A stretch of 64,000 nucleotides of DNA, taken from NCBI GenBank assembly GCA_964019335.1, contig OZ025690.1, forward strand, positions 248,001-312,000, given 5' to 3'. Source of the DNA: Diplonema japonicum (lineage: Eukaryota; Euglenozoa; Diplonemea; Diplonemida; Diplonemidae). The translations under genes were made by a program, and so were the position numbers. Position 1 is the stretch's first letter; every line of letters begins with the position of its first letter. A model generated the notes under the pieces. That model saw only the letters and a program-made list of their open reading frames with translations, had not been told where the DNA came from and did not search any database. Below are positions 38,745 through 49,194 of this stretch, in pieces.

Positions 38745-39529
38745 CTCCCCAAATTCACTTACGGTTTTTTTTCTTCTTTTTCTTTTCTTCTTTTGGTATA
38801 ACTTAAAAAAGCTAGAAAGTACTCCTACAATAATGGGAGAGAAAAGCGTTGGGCAACGGTGGGCACCATCGGACCCCTCCCCCCCCCCTTTTTTTCAGAG
38901 CAATTTCTTTTTTTTTTAAAGGGGGGAAGATGGACCACAGTCATCTACAGTGTCAAAAGCAAGAAATTGGGCTCACAGGCAGGCAGTCCAACTTAATCGG
39001 GACTGCAACAATTATGACTTGTGATGACTGTGGGGTGAATCTTTCTTTTTTTCTCTTTCCAAAAAAAAAAAAAAAAAAAAAGGAACAAACCAGAAACTAA
39101 GGACAGAGAAAGAGGGGAGAATACCCTCCATATATTTCTCTTTGTGTTTTCTTTTTCATCTTTTTTTTTTCATTTTCTTTCATTCTGAATAAAAAAAAGC
39201 AAAAAAAAAAAAAAAAAAAACGGCATACGTTTTCCCCAACCTCCCTTTTTTCTTTTGTGGGAAGGAAGAGGGGGGGGGGGGAGAAAATACCCCCCTCCCC
39301 CTTCTTTTTCTTTCTGTCATTGTGTGGATTTTCTCTTCTTTCCCCTCCCCCCCCCCCCCCCTTAGTCTCTTGTCTCGGTACAAACATTTCTCTCTCTTTT
39401 CTTTTTTTTTTTTCTTTCCGGCCGAGCAAAGATACCAAGGAACGAGAGGATTTAAAAGAAGAAATAAAAAAAAACTCATAGTAAAAGGCAATCCCACTGG
39501 AGGACAGCCTCTTGTGGTGTGAGTTCCTA

Positions 39530-39569
<40 letters not shown>

Positions 39570-39572
39570 GCA
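38466..39572. other. Homopolymer-rich DNA with one short inverted repeat
   Basis: It contains an A-run of about 45 nt (38698-38742), (AAAT)n at 38538-38561 and several C-runs. A non-homopolymer island at 38930-39040 has the inverted pair CCACAGTCATC (38935-38945) and GATGACTGTGG (39023-39033). No gene is seen on either strand. Confidence 0.55.
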
Positions 39573-40274
39573 TCACCTTCGCAGCAACTGGCTATACCGG
39601 GTTGGGGTAGTTGTACTGAAGGGCCGAGGTGTGTTCCGCACAGGGGTGTTGCATGCCCGTTCAATCTTTTTTTTTTTTTTTTTTTTTTTTTTTCCCCAAC
39701 ACACCAATTTATAAACCTCCCTCACCTCCGGTGATGCTATAGACGCCACCGAGACACGGTGATGACTGGGGGTCAGAAACGCTTTTTTTTCTCTTTCCTT
39801 TTCTTTTTCCCTCTCTCTCCGCTTAACGGCGGCTGCAGCATCTGCCTTTAGTGCTTTCTTCACAATGTCAGCACCAGTTGTGCAGCGTTGAGGTAGAAGA
39901 GGCGTGGCAGGGGGCGTCGATGACCTTGACTGTGCACATAGAGATCTTCGTGATCCAGCAGGTGGAGGCGTCATGGTCCGTCGGTTTCGAGATTCAAGTT
40001 TTGTAGGTGTCAACGGAAGTTTCATTTGTGTGACCTTCTCTTCTTCGGCCTCCTGCAGCGCTTCGACCAGCGCGAAATTTAAAGGGAATCCCCTCTCTGG
40101 CTCACGGCAGAGGGCCCTGCAGCAAGGGCAGCTTACGGAACAATCCCCTTTCCGCCTCTTCATCACCATCGACAGGCATTTGCTGCAAAGCGTGTGCCCG
40201 CAGCCAAGCAACCTCGGCAGTCGGGCGTAAGGCTCGGTCGCATAACTCACCAAGCACACCGGGCATTCTGGCAT
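39573..40274 (-). CDS. RING-finger protein, probable E3 ubiquitin ligase
   Basis: Exon 1 is 40274-39705, the intron is 39666-39704 (39 nt, GTGTGT..AAAG, poly-A core, multiple of three) and exon 2 is 39665-39573. The spliced product is 220 residues. The N-terminal RING (residues 4-56) reads CPVC..(R/L rich)..LLGCGHTLCSKCL..CPCCRALC, a full C3HC4 set with a proline-less first loop. After the RING come a helix (LVEALQEAEEEKV), a Ser/Pro/Arg-rich linker with TPPPAGSRRS-type motifs and a basic coiled coil (VKRREREKEKEREKK). It ends in a Thr/Pro/Arg-rich tail (NTPRPFSTTTPTR). It likely transfers ubiquitin to an unknown substrate. ATG 40274 follows an A-run (AAAGAAAATG). Confidence 0.85.
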   Translation of the reverse strand: MPECPVCLVSYATEPYARLPRLLGCGHTLCSKCLSMVMKRRKGDCSVSCPCCRALCREPERGFPLNFALVEALQEAEEEKVTQMKLPLTPTKLESRNRRTMTPPPAGSRRSLCAQSRSSTPPATPLLPQRCTTGADIVKKALKADAAAAVKRREREKEKEREKKAFLTPSHHRVSVASIASPEVREVYKLVCWGKKKKKKKKKIERACNTPVRNTPRPFSTTTPTRYSQLLRR

Positions 40275-40511
40275 TTTCTTTTTTTTTTTTTTTTTCTCCC
40301 AAAATGGGCTGAACACCCACCCTCCCCCAGCGCCTTCTGTGATAAAAGGTAATGTGAAGATAACGAATAGAAAAAGAAATGGGGGGAGGGGGGACAAAGT
40401 AAAATAATAGTATGGGGGAAAACTTTTTTTTTAAAATCCCCCCCATTTTTTTTTTTTTTTTTTTTTTACTTAATAAAATCCGGAGAAAAAGAAAAAGGAA
40501 AAAAAAATGGG

Positions 40512-40840
40512 GATTGCAACACTAGGTGGCGTTAAGCGTGCAATGAAGCACGAACTACCTACTTGATTACAGGGGGCGCTCCTCGGCCGAGCAGTAGCTT
40601 CTTCTGCGTTCCGCGTCGTGTCCTTAATGCGTGCGGTGTGCTCAACCCTAGCCGGGGCGTCCCGGGTAACCAAGATTCTGCGCTCGTGCAGTTTGCTGCC
40701 TGTTCGTCACCCTGAGCATCTGCGTTACGTCCTTCCACTCAGGCGCTACCGGTGATGACCGACGAGGAGGTCAACAGCGAACAACACATCTGATGTACTT
40801 CTTATATTTTCATGTTATCCCCACCACCTTAAAAAATAAA
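40512..40840 (+). mobile_element. SINE-like copy, most complete
   Basis: About 325 nt from GATTGCAACACTAGGTGGCG to CCCCACCACC followed by an A-rich tail. The body includes CGGCCGAGCAGTAGC (A-box-like), CTCAACCCTAG (B-box-like), the hairpin CCGGGGCGTCCCGGG and CGCTACCGGTGATGACCGAC. Homologous copies are at 41451, 27371, 42361 and 19556. It has no coding capacity. Confidence 0.6.
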
Positions 40841-41062
40841 ATGAAATACCCCCCCCCCCCCCCTTTTACTCTTCGGGGGGGTTTTTTCTTCTTCTTTTGC
40901 ACATGGGGTAGAGGCGCGATAATGCGAGTGTGTTTTTTTTTTTTTTTTTTCTCTTTTTTTTTTTGAGGTGTTTTCGTGTGAATTTTGGAGCATTTCGGGG
41001 CGGTTTCCCTTCTTTATATGTATATATTTTCTTTTTCCTTTCATTCTTTGCTTTTCACTTGG

Positions 41063-41106
<44 letters not shown>

Positions 41107-41450
41107 TGAGCAAGGTTTTTTTTTTTAAAAAAAAGGAAAAGTATTACCATAGTTTTTTTTCTTCTTTTTGCGGGGTGAAAGTGTTTTGAGTAACGGCCTA
41201 TCACCCCCCCCCCCCCCCCCCCCATCTGAAAGAACTCGTTTTTTTTTTCCAAACCGCCCCAGGCTTGTGGCACACCAGTCCACCCGAAAATACACACACA
41301 TTCTCAGTACCACTACTACCCATGCTTTTTTTTTTTTTTTTTTTTTTTTTTGTCATCCCCGCCGCCCTCCCTACACGGTTTTCATGAAACCGAACAACGC
41401 AGTCTCTGTAGAAAGGGGGGGAAAAAGGGGGGGATACAAATAGGGCTTTT

Positions 41451-41673
41451 GATTGCAACACTAAGTGGCGTTAAGCGTGCAACGAACTAACTACTTGATT
41501 ATATGGGGGCGCACCGCGGCCGAGCTGTAGCTTCTTTCTGCGTTCCGCGTCGTGTCCTTAATGCGTGCGGTGTGTAATTACCGGTGATGACCGACGAAGA
41601 GGTCAACAGCGAACAACATATATTTGATGTACTTCTTTATATTTCCATGTTATCCCCACCACCTTAAAAAAAA
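41451..41673 (+). mobile_element. SINE-like copy with internal deletion
   Basis: It has the same ends as 40512-40840, but about 100 nt are missing between GTGCGGTGTG and ACCGGTGATGACC, removing the B-box-like part and the GC hairpin. The A-rich 3' tail is present. It lies 600 nt from the previous copy in the same orientation. Confidence 0.6.
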
Positions 41674-42156
41674 TCAAATTCAAAGGAGGGGGGGGGGGGG
41701 GGGAGAAGAAAATCAGTAGGGGAAAACAGGGATGAAACGACCAAAAAAAAAAAAAAAAAAGAAGAAAAAAAAAAGGAAAAAACTTTTCTTTCCCCTTTCC
41801 AAATCTTTTGTATAAAATGTATGGAATGTTCTTTTTTTTTTTTTTAAGGTTTCCTTCTTGTGGGAGGGCGTGCTAAAAGAAATAAATGATTTTTTTTTTT
41901 TTGTTCCCTTTCGTTCTTAGAGACCAAATACTTATTTTTTTTTCTTTTTTTCCCGTCTGCTTTTTTCTGTGAAGACCAAGCAGTGATCAAAAGCATGTCT
42001 GAGAGACTACACCCCACAGAACCTTGCAGCGCACATGTGGAGTGGGCGAAATTCATAAAAAAAAAAAAAAAAGGAAATTGTTGATTCTCTAAAATATTTT
42101 TTACCCCATTCTTACATTTTTCCTTTCCCCCAAAGAGGCGTTTATACGTGACCTTT

Positions 42157-42192
<36 letters not shown>

Positions 42193-42360
42193 AGAAAAAA
42201 AAAACCGACGTCACAAGCATGCAAATACCGCGTGTAAGCCGCAGGGGAAAAAAAAGGGGGGGGGGAAAGGGGGAAAAAAAAAACTACAGTCATATTAGTG
42301 TGCAATGACAAACGCCCCTTCTCTCGCCTCTCGAGAACAAACAAATAAACAAAAATGAAA

Positions 42361-42479
42361 TCTGTAGCTTCTTCTGCACCCTGAGCATCTGCAATACGTT
42401 CTTCCACTAGGGTGCTACCGGTGATGAAAACACCTGATGTATTTCTTTACATCTCCGTGTTATCCACCACCAAAAAAAA
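42361..42479 (+). mobile_element. SINE-like 3' fragment
   Basis: CTGTAGCTTCTTCTGCACCC joins, by an internal deletion, to the distal part (CTACCGGTGATGA, CCACCACC plus A-tail). It is the most reduced copy of the family in this window. Confidence 0.5.
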
Positions 42480-42900
42480 CATCACTATTGACTTACCTAA
42501 AAAAAAGCTCCCCCCCTTCCCCCCCCCTCCCACTTGGACACCGAATAGAAAAGTGTAAGCAGTACGCATAAATTAAAAAAAAGAAAAAAAAAGAAAACAC
42601 ACACTAATCCCGTTATTTACCCCCCCCCCCCCTCCCATTCTTTTTGCTTCCGTGGGGGTGGCTCTGCATGTAATTTCCCTACGGCAAGCACAGCATGCCT
42701 GAGGTTAAAAAGATCGTTTTTTTTTTTTTGTTTTTTTTTTCTCACTATGATTGGAGGGAGAGGAGGGGGAGGGAAAGGGGGGGGGGGGGAGAGGAAAAAA
42801 AAAAAAAAAAAAAAAAAAAGAAAGAAAGAAAAATGAGTTCAGCTACAGCAACTCTAACCCTATCATCACCCCCACCAAATTTTGAAGAAAACAAAGTCAA

Positions 42901-43705
42901 TCACTGAGCCCCTGGTTGGGGGAACCGCGGCATCAGCATCTGGGGCGGCACAACTAATGCCGAAGGGTTACTCTGCACATAAGGCTGGGCGACAGGGGGA
43001 GGGTGGTGGTGGTGATGGTGGTGTTGTTGGTGATGATGGTGGTGGTGCTGCGGTATAGGCACCGCTTGAGGACGATAAGGCTGCTGCTGCTGCTGCTGCT
43101 GAGGCTGCACTTGCGGAGGTTGAGGTTGTTGCTGCTGCTGTTTGGGCACAGACGTGCTATTACGTCGCTGGAGAGACTGTGTGATTTTTTTTTAATTTTA
43201 ACTCCCCCCCCCCATACTTGTATGTACTCCTTAAGCTTCTGAGTCGACATTTTCTTCACTTCAATTGATTCCTTTTTTTTAATTTTTACTTGTTAATTTT
43301 TTCTAAATTTTTTTTTACCTGATCCCCCAACACTTGTATCAGCCTCCTAGCCTCGTTCAGAAGCGACACGTGATTCGTTCTATCATTCGGGGCGGAATAT
43401 GCTCCAGAAGACACCGGTGCAGGTGCAGGGACAGGGACAGGAACAGGGGCAGGAGTAGTATGTTGCTGGGGGGGCTGAGGCTGCACCTGAGGGGGTCGAG
43501 GCAGTGCTCCTCCGAGTTGAGGTGCCGGTGCAGATTGGGCCGGTGGGGTATGGTTGCCCTTTGAAGGCCTTCTGTGGTCACCTTTTTCGTAGTAAGGTGA
43601 AATTGCATAACCCCTCGCCTCTGCCAGCCCCATTGCATGGTCGGCCTCATTTTGTGTTTGATACGAAACAAGAAGCAGTCCCTATTGGTTTGTGGGAAGA
43701 AAACG

Positions 43706-43747
<42 letters not shown>

Positions 43748-45232
43748 CGAATTTGCGGATTTGCAAGAAGGAGTGCCGTGGGCTTTGAGCCAAGACTCGA
43801 CTTCTTTGTGCTTGTCCGACGAGATGTTCTTTATGCAGAACTTGTGCTGTCCAGCACCTTTCTTTTTCTTTCCTTGTTGAGGTTGTTGTTGTTGTTGAGG
43901 TTGTGGTTGCTGAGGAGCCGTCGCAGCGGCGTTGCCCGGAACAACGGCGCCGCCTCCGCCGCTTAGCTTGTTCTGTTGGCTGTTGAAGTTCTTGTTTCTA
44001 TTCTGATTCTGCCCGCTGGTTGGCGAATTGGTGTCCACGGGAGGGCGCGACATCACTCGCTCGTACGTCTCGAGCATCTTCTGCGCCTTTTCGTTCACTT
44101 CTTGTTTATCGTCCTTCGCCTCCGATTCGGGTTTTTCTGTTTTTTTTTTTTTATAAAATATTTTCTTCTTTTTTTTTTTTGTACATACCAGTAAAGGCCG
44201 CCCCCCACCCGTTTCTCGCCCCCATTTCTTCTTTTTTAAGCCTCATTCCGTCTTCCTGCTATTTCTTTTTATCCCCCCCCCGCTACACACCTTTTGAGGT
44301 TGTTGTGGCTGTTGAGTTGGAAGTAAATTTGTCCCCATCATGGCCCGGCTGTACTCCGGTGCGGGAGGGTGCTGTGGCTGCTGGGGCTGTGGCTGTGGCT
44401 GTGGCTGTAGTTGCTGCGGCGGTTGGGGAAGCTGCTGTTGCTGTTGTTGCCCCATTGGCCGTTGCTCTTGGTGATGCTGGTGGTGGTAGTGATGGTGGTA
44501 GTGGTGGTGGTGGTGGTGGTCCGGAGACAGAGCACCGTTTACAGGCGCTGGTTGAACGGGAGATGCTTGCGGGGCCGGCGCGGGGGAGCCTCCGTCCGCC
44601 GCTGTCGCGTGCTGGATAGCTGCCGCCAGTTTGTGACCTGAAAAAGAGAAAACAAATACAAACACATCTTCTCACAAAAAAAAAAAAAAAAAAAGAATAC
44701 CTTGTATGTCCTCAGTTCCGATTTTCGTAACATACGGACCAGGAGGGTGGTGGGTGGCACCTTGGGGATATGCCCCTGGGGGACCACCTGAAGTTGTAGG
44801 CGCGGGAGGAGGCTGAGGTACTGTGCCTGGTAAAGGCTGTACAGAAGGTATCTGTGGGCCTGTTAAAGCAGTCACAACAGGAGTGGTTGGGGACGGAAGG
44901 GCAGCAGGCGCAGGAGGTGCTGCGGTTGGCTGGCTAGGCTGCACGGGGATTTGTACAGGTGCTGCAGCGACTGATGGTTGCTGCTGTGGTTGTTGTTGCT
45001 GCTGTGGTGGGACCTGCCCTGGGCCTGGCTGGTATGGAAATGGAGGCTGCCCAGGAGGGTAGAACATGGGCTGCCATGGCATTCCCTGCCACGGACCAGG
45101 AGGAGGAGGAGGAGGAAACCCAGGCCACGCACCATGCGGGAACCCGGGCCACGCCCCACCCCCGGGACTCCACCCGGGTGGGGGCTGCCCCATCCCAGAC
45201 GGCACTGGTGCTTGCTCCTGCGGTGTCGCCAT
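42901..45232 (-). CDS. Gln/Pro/His-rich RNA-binding-like protein, seven exons
   Basis: Exons (minus): 45232-44701, 44637-44291, 44255-44189, 44136-43748, 43681-43319, 43271-43218, 43176-42901. The phases fit at every junction. Introns are 63, 35, 52, 66, 47 and 41 nt, all GT..AG with homopolymer cores. The product is 675 residues. Residues 1-180 are Pro/Gly/Gln-rich (GAWPGFPPPPPPG). Residues 180-290 include His tracts and (PQ)n. At about 390-470 an RRM-like domain is split by an intron: HKFCIKNISSDKHKEVE + GLLLVSYQTQNEADHAMGLA. The C-terminus has more Gln and His runs (HHHHHHQQHHHHHHH). An RNA-granule or mRNA-processing role is inferred from composition. Internal exons 3 and 6 (67 and 54 nt) are inferred from frame logic and are the least certain part. 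Confidence 0.75.
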
Positions 45233-45237
45233 GCTCT

Positions 45238-45276
<39 letters not shown>

Positions 45277-45669
45277 GGGGAAAAAACCACTCGCAGCTCC
45301 CTCCCTATTGACACCAAACCCTGCCTGATTTTGTATTGTTGTTTGTTTTTTTTTTTTTTTAAACACAGCGATTTAAAGGAATCGTAAAAAAGAAAAAGAG
45401 GGGGGAGATGTAGGGAAAACAGTGGAAAGAGACGGGGGGGGGGGGGGGGGGCATTGCAAGTGCGAACTTATTATCTTCTTATTGGGCTTTTTCCCCCCCC
45501 TTTCTTTTTTCCAAGTTCCTTCCGCCTGCACTTCTCTCAACAGTGTCTCTACCCCCCCCCCCCCCCCCCATTTCACATATGAAAGGAAAACAAAAAACAC
45601 TTTTTTCAAAAAAAAATATAAAAAAAAAAAACTGAACACTTTTTTTTTTCTTTCTTTTCAATCTTTTTT
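45233..45669. other. Homopolymer-rich spacer
   Basis: About 440 nt with an A-run at 45241-45271, a G-run at 45436-45451 and a C-run at 45554-45569. No gene is seen. Confidence 0.6.
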
Positions 45670-47328
45670 TTATTTTTTCGCTTCTTTTTTCCTCTTCAGG
45701 AACTCGGACAGTGACATCTTTGTGGTGGTGCCTCCATGTTGGACCCTTGCCTTTTTTGCCGCGGGGTTCTGGGTAGGTTTTGATGGTGTGCGCATAGAAG
45801 ACGCTGAACCCGCCTCGAGTGGGGTAGATGCAACCTCGTGGGTGAAGGACTCGAGATCCTTAATGGGAACAGTACCTATTTTAAGCTCTTTTGCACGCTT
45901 GACTTGGATTTCTTGTTGTTCGTCGTTCTCTTGCTTCTTCTTGTCGACCCAGAAAGTGTCGATTTCTTGCTTTTTCTCAGCGAACCCGCCTTCAGACACC
46001 GACCAGTAAGATTTCCCCGACCGCCCCTCCTTTCTTCCAAACACAATGGTATCAATGGGGTCGGTAGCCTCAACACGGCCTTTATTAGCTGCAGCGTTGC
46101 GGTGCGTCAGCGTAGCAAGCGTGGAAAACGACGAGTTCTGCCCGTATAGAACCGATTTAAGTTTTTCTTCGGTTTCTTGAAGTTCAGCTTCAAGCTGTCT
46201 CTTTTTGATGTCGGGGTCCTCGAAGAATTTCTTCCATGCGACTTCCAAACCAAGCTCCTCCTCTACCGCTTTGTACTCCGGGGGGAGTTCGGTCATGTCT
46301 TCTTCTTGTATTCTTCGCACCGCGAGCTCTTCCAGTTCTTTTTGAAGAATTATCTTGTTCTTGACGAGGTTCACGGATGCCTTTCCTCTTAATCGTTTTC
46401 TTGTGTCGACGATTTCCTTGACCTGTTCGTCTGTTAGGGGCTTCTTGTAGTAGTCGGAGTAGATTTTCCAAAGCTGGGAGCGTTTTTCCGCAGCGCGTTT
46501 TCTGGTGATGACTGGGATTTGGTGCCGTGCCATTCTTTTCACGTAGTCGAGGTATTCTTCTTCAGTGCACTTTTCGTTGGACACAGAACTGAGTTTGAAA
46601 CGCCGTTGATGGCGTCCTGACCTGCACACGATGATCCAGTCTGTTAAGGTGTCGTTTACCTTGTAGGTCAACGCAGCGCCTGTCTGTTGATCGGTACCAG
46701 ATGGAACAGCGGTTTCTACCTCGAACAAGGCGTAGGTGTGGTGGGGTGTTTTTGTGTCGATAACAACTCTGACGAAGGCGCCGGATACGAGCTTTTGAAA
46801 GAAAAAGAGTTGGCAGTGTGGGGAGATGTCCCTGTTACGTGTTAAGGTGATCGAGTCGATAATTTGTTTGTTGGCAGGTTTTTTTTCCTCCGTCGCTGCG
46901 TCACCAGCGCTTTCTTTTTTCAACACAGCTGTTAGATCATCATCAGCATCGTGGTCTGTGTTCAGACGGTCCAGTACGTTGTTCCATGCAGCGTTTTCTT
47001 CGTCCTCGTCGAAGATATCGGCGTTTGCTATCTGTTTTGAGACTTCTTTTTCAATGTGTGTGTCGGAAGCCACCTCCACGCTTTCCAGGTCGTGATCGTC
47101 GTTGTTTTTGTTTTTCTTCTTTTTTTTCCTCGCGGGGGAGTCTTCTTGGATTTCAGACTTCACTTCCACGCTTTCGAGGGACGCGGCCCTTCTTCTCTTT
47201 TTCTTGTCCTTTCTATCCTTTTTGTCCTTCTTCCTGTACAAGGGGAACTCGTCGTCGCTGGACACCTCCTCTTTGATCTCCTCCTGACCCGTTTCTTCTT
47301 TCACTGCGATTTCATCTGGTTCTGACAT
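45670..47328 (-). CDS. RTF1: RTF1, Paf1-complex subunit (Plus3 domain)
   Basis: The product is 552 residues from ATG 47328 (A-run then GAATG), with no intron. The acidic/basic N-terminal third carries two similar SLESVEVKSEIQED-type segments. The Plus3 domain spans about residues 160-290: SITLTRNRDISPHCQLFFFQ at the start, VSGAFVRVVIDT, LTDWIIVCRSGRHQRRFKLS and the FVSN-like SSVSNEKCTEEEY. The downstream helical part (KRSQLWKIYSDYYKKPLTDE, VKEIVDTRKRLRGKAS) matches the conserved extension of RTF1 that follows Plus3. RTF1 couples elongating RNA polymerase II to H2B ubiquitination and Spt5 binding. The C-terminal tail (SLSEFLKRKKE) is basic. The identification rests on domain order and motif similarity. 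Confidence 0.88.
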   Translation of the reverse strand: MSEPDEIAVKEETGQEEIKEEVSSDDEFPLYRKKDKKDRKDKKKRRRAASLESVEVKSEIQEDSPARKKKKKNKNNDDHDLESVEVASDTHIEKEVSKQIANADIFDEDEENAAWNNVLDRLNTDHDADDDLTAVLKKESAGDAATEEKKPANKQIIDSITLTRNRDISPHCQLFFFQKLVSGAFVRVVIDTKTPHHTYALFEVETAVPSGTDQQTGAALTYKVNDTLTDWIIVCRSGRHQRRFKLSSVSNEKCTEEEYLDYVKRMARHQIPVITRKRAAEKRSQLWKIYSDYYKKPLTDEQVKEIVDTRKRLRGKASVNLVKNKIILQKELEELAVRRIQEEDMTELPPEYKAVEEELGLEVAWKKFFEDPDIKKRQLEAELQETEEKLKSVLYGQNSSFSTLATLTHRNAAANKGRVEATDPIDTIVFGRKEGRSGKSYWSVSEGGFAEKKQEIDTFWVDKKKQENDEQQEIQVKRAKELKIGTVPIKDLESFTHEVASTPLEAGSASSMRTPSKPTQNPAAKKARVQHGGTTTKMSLSEFLKRKKEAKK

Positions 47329-47614
47329 TCTTTTTTTTTTTTTTCTTCTCCCTTTTGAAACACGTGGATATAGATGGGTGAGGACGGGGGGTATGTTTAT
47401 AAAAATGAAAAATATTTGAAAAAAAAAAAAAAAAAAAAAAGAGTGTCAGAAAAAAAAAAAGGCACCTCAGAAAGGGGGGTGAAATTGGAAGATAGAAGGT
47501 CGGGGGGGGGGGGGGGGTTAATTGGTGTTGATGTTGTTGCTCAACAAGTACTGTTTCAGTTTTTTCAAGTTTTAAGAATGAAAAAAAAAAACCCCCCCCA
47601 TTTAGACATCGTTT

Positions 47615-48877
47615 TCATTTGTAAAGACTCTTCTCCAGTTCTTCGATGAAACCAAGGGCCGAGCGTGCCGCACCTAGATTGTTCGTGATGTTTGTTACGC
47701 AAGAGTCGCCGTGTTCCTCCTCTAGCATTTCTGCGGCCTCTTTGGCTTGCTCCTGCAAGGAAACGTAGTTTTTCTGTCCCTCCTTCTCGTGTTTCAGGTA
47801 GCTGACAATGTTACTCTCATCTCCATCAAGCCCGTCCATCATCTTGCTGTACTGAGCTTTCAGATCCTTCTCAGTCTGATCTATCGCCTCCCGAACGTTC
47901 TTCAGAATGGTTTGCATCTTTGGCTGCAAAAAATTGTTGGTGGTGGAAACGAAGCGATGCACTTCTGTTTGCATTTCCACCCGCTGCTTCTCTGCATGGA
48001 GCGCCTGTTGCGCAGAGACAACCTTGCGGTACTGGTTCTGCATAGCCTCCCTTCTTTTTTCTTGCTGTTCTTCTCGCTTAGCGATCAGATCTCGTTTCTT
48101 CTCGTACTCCACCTCCACGCGACCTGTCATGCGCAATATTTCAGACTGTAGTGTCCGCACACGGTCGTTGCACGCTGCTTGCTCTTTGCTGTTTTTGTCG
48201 AAGGCTTGCTCATAGGTTCTGCGAACGTCATCCAGTTTGTTAAGTTCCTCATTTAGCATGGCGTTTTTGGCCTTAGTGCCGTCCGAGGAAGGCATTTCAG
48301 TGTTTAAAGGCAGCTGTTTGAAGACGGTTTCCAAAGCGGCGCTGTGCTCGGAGAGAGAAGCGAGTTTTTCCCGTTCGAGATTGTGTCTCAGTTCGACAGC
48401 TTTTCTGTTTTTTTTGACGTAGTTTAAGTTCGTCTTCGCTGTGTTGAGGTTCGCACGAAGCTGTTCATGTTCAACTCCGTGCGGGTCACTGCTCTTCCCA
48501 AGGTCTTCAAAGGAAACTCTTGCAAATGAACACATGGGGTTTAGATAACCGTTATTATCGAAACGATCCATTTTCGGGGTGTTGTGTTTGGATATTTCCG
48601 TGGCCTTGCGTATTGTTTCGACTGTTGCTCTCAAAGTGGGGTCGCGCTTGGCTCGGTTGGAACATTTTTCGTAGGGCTCGACAAGTTCGTGCTCCGCTGG
48701 TGGGGGTAGATCTTCCTGACGTGTATCGATGTCTTCGTCAAGAGGAGCTGCTTGTTGACCCGCCAGTTCTTCTTGTTCTTGCTCCAGCTCGTCGTGCGTC
48801 ATCGATGACAGGTCAAGTTTACCGCAAGCTGTTTTCATCAAACATACGGCTGCTTTAAGCGCATCTGACGTTGACAT
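47615..48877 (-). CDS. Coiled-coil protein of unknown function
   Basis: The product is 420 residues from ATG 48877 (GAAAAGAAAGAATG). It has no TM segment and no recognised catalytic domain. Residues 30-60 are acidic with EQEQEELAGQQ. Residues about 140-370 are strongly helical with two coiled-coil blocks separated near residue 185 (FKQLPLNTEMPSSDG). The C-terminal 40 residues contain two Cys and Asn-rich turns (SCVTNITNNLGAARSAL). The general plan resembles flagellar or centrin-associated coiled-coil proteins, but nothing specific supports that. Confidence 0.78.
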   Translation of the reverse strand: MSTSDALKAAVCLMKTACGKLDLSSMTHDELEQEQEELAGQQAAPLDEDIDTRQEDLPPPAEHELVEPYEKCSNRAKRDPTLRATVETIRKATEISKHNTPKMDRFDNNGYLNPMCSFARVSFEDLGKSSDPHGVEHEQLRANLNTAKTNLNYVKKNRKAVELRHNLEREKLASLSEHSAALETVFKQLPLNTEMPSSDGTKAKNAMLNEELNKLDDVRRTYEQAFDKNSKEQAACNDRVRTLQSEILRMTGRVEVEYEKKRDLIAKREEQQEKRREAMQNQYRKVVSAQQALHAEKQRVEMQTEVHRFVSTTNNFLQPKMQTILKNVREAIDQTEKDLKAQYSKMMDGLDGDESNIVSYLKHEKEGQKNYVSLQEQAKEAAEMLEEEHGDSCVTNITNNLGAARSALGFIEELEKSLYK

Positions 48878-48908
48878 TCTTTCTTTTCCTTTTTCTCTCT
48901 TTTCTAAG

Positions 48909-48909
<1 letters not shown>

Positions 48910-48942
<33 letters not shown>
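48910..48942. repeat. (TG)16 microsatellite
   Basis: About 33 nt of TG dinucleotides on the plus strand, 33 nt upstream of the start codon at 48877 (CA on the coding strand). It probably lies in the 5' leader. Confidence 0.9.
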
Positions 48943-48943
<1 letters not shown>

Positions 48944-49194
48944 GGGGGGGAAAGAATAGAACAATAATGTCGGGGTCTTTCTTTTTTGTAAATCACAACG
49001 CGGCCACATCTATGTACTTCTCCCCCGCTCTGCCTTTCCCCTTGTCTTCTTTTTCCTTTCCTCGCTCGGGTTGTTGCTGCTTGGGCCGTTCCCATTGCTT
49101 CTGCCCGGTGTGTGGGTTCTTATAGAAAAGATCCCCCTGGGGCGACTCAGCCTTTTTTTTTTTTCTCTTTTTTTTTTTCCCCCTTTCCCGCCAT

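Larger units (their letters stand above)
40275..42900. other. 2.6 kb gene-free region with SINE-like copies
   Basis: Besides the SINE-like copies listed separately, it contains long A- and T-runs (41060-41104, 41325-41351, 42159-42189), C-runs (41205-41223, 42621-42632) and G-runs. A short plus-strand frame with ATG after an A-run (42833-42905) overlaps the 3' end of the next gene antisense and is not supported. A unique island at 41960-42056 has no assignment. Confidence 0.55.

Noticed and set aside
42833-42905. Plus-strand small gene with ATG after an A-run
   Set aside because: It has only about 24 codons, runs antisense into the 3' end of the RRM-like gene, and has no neighbours on that strand.
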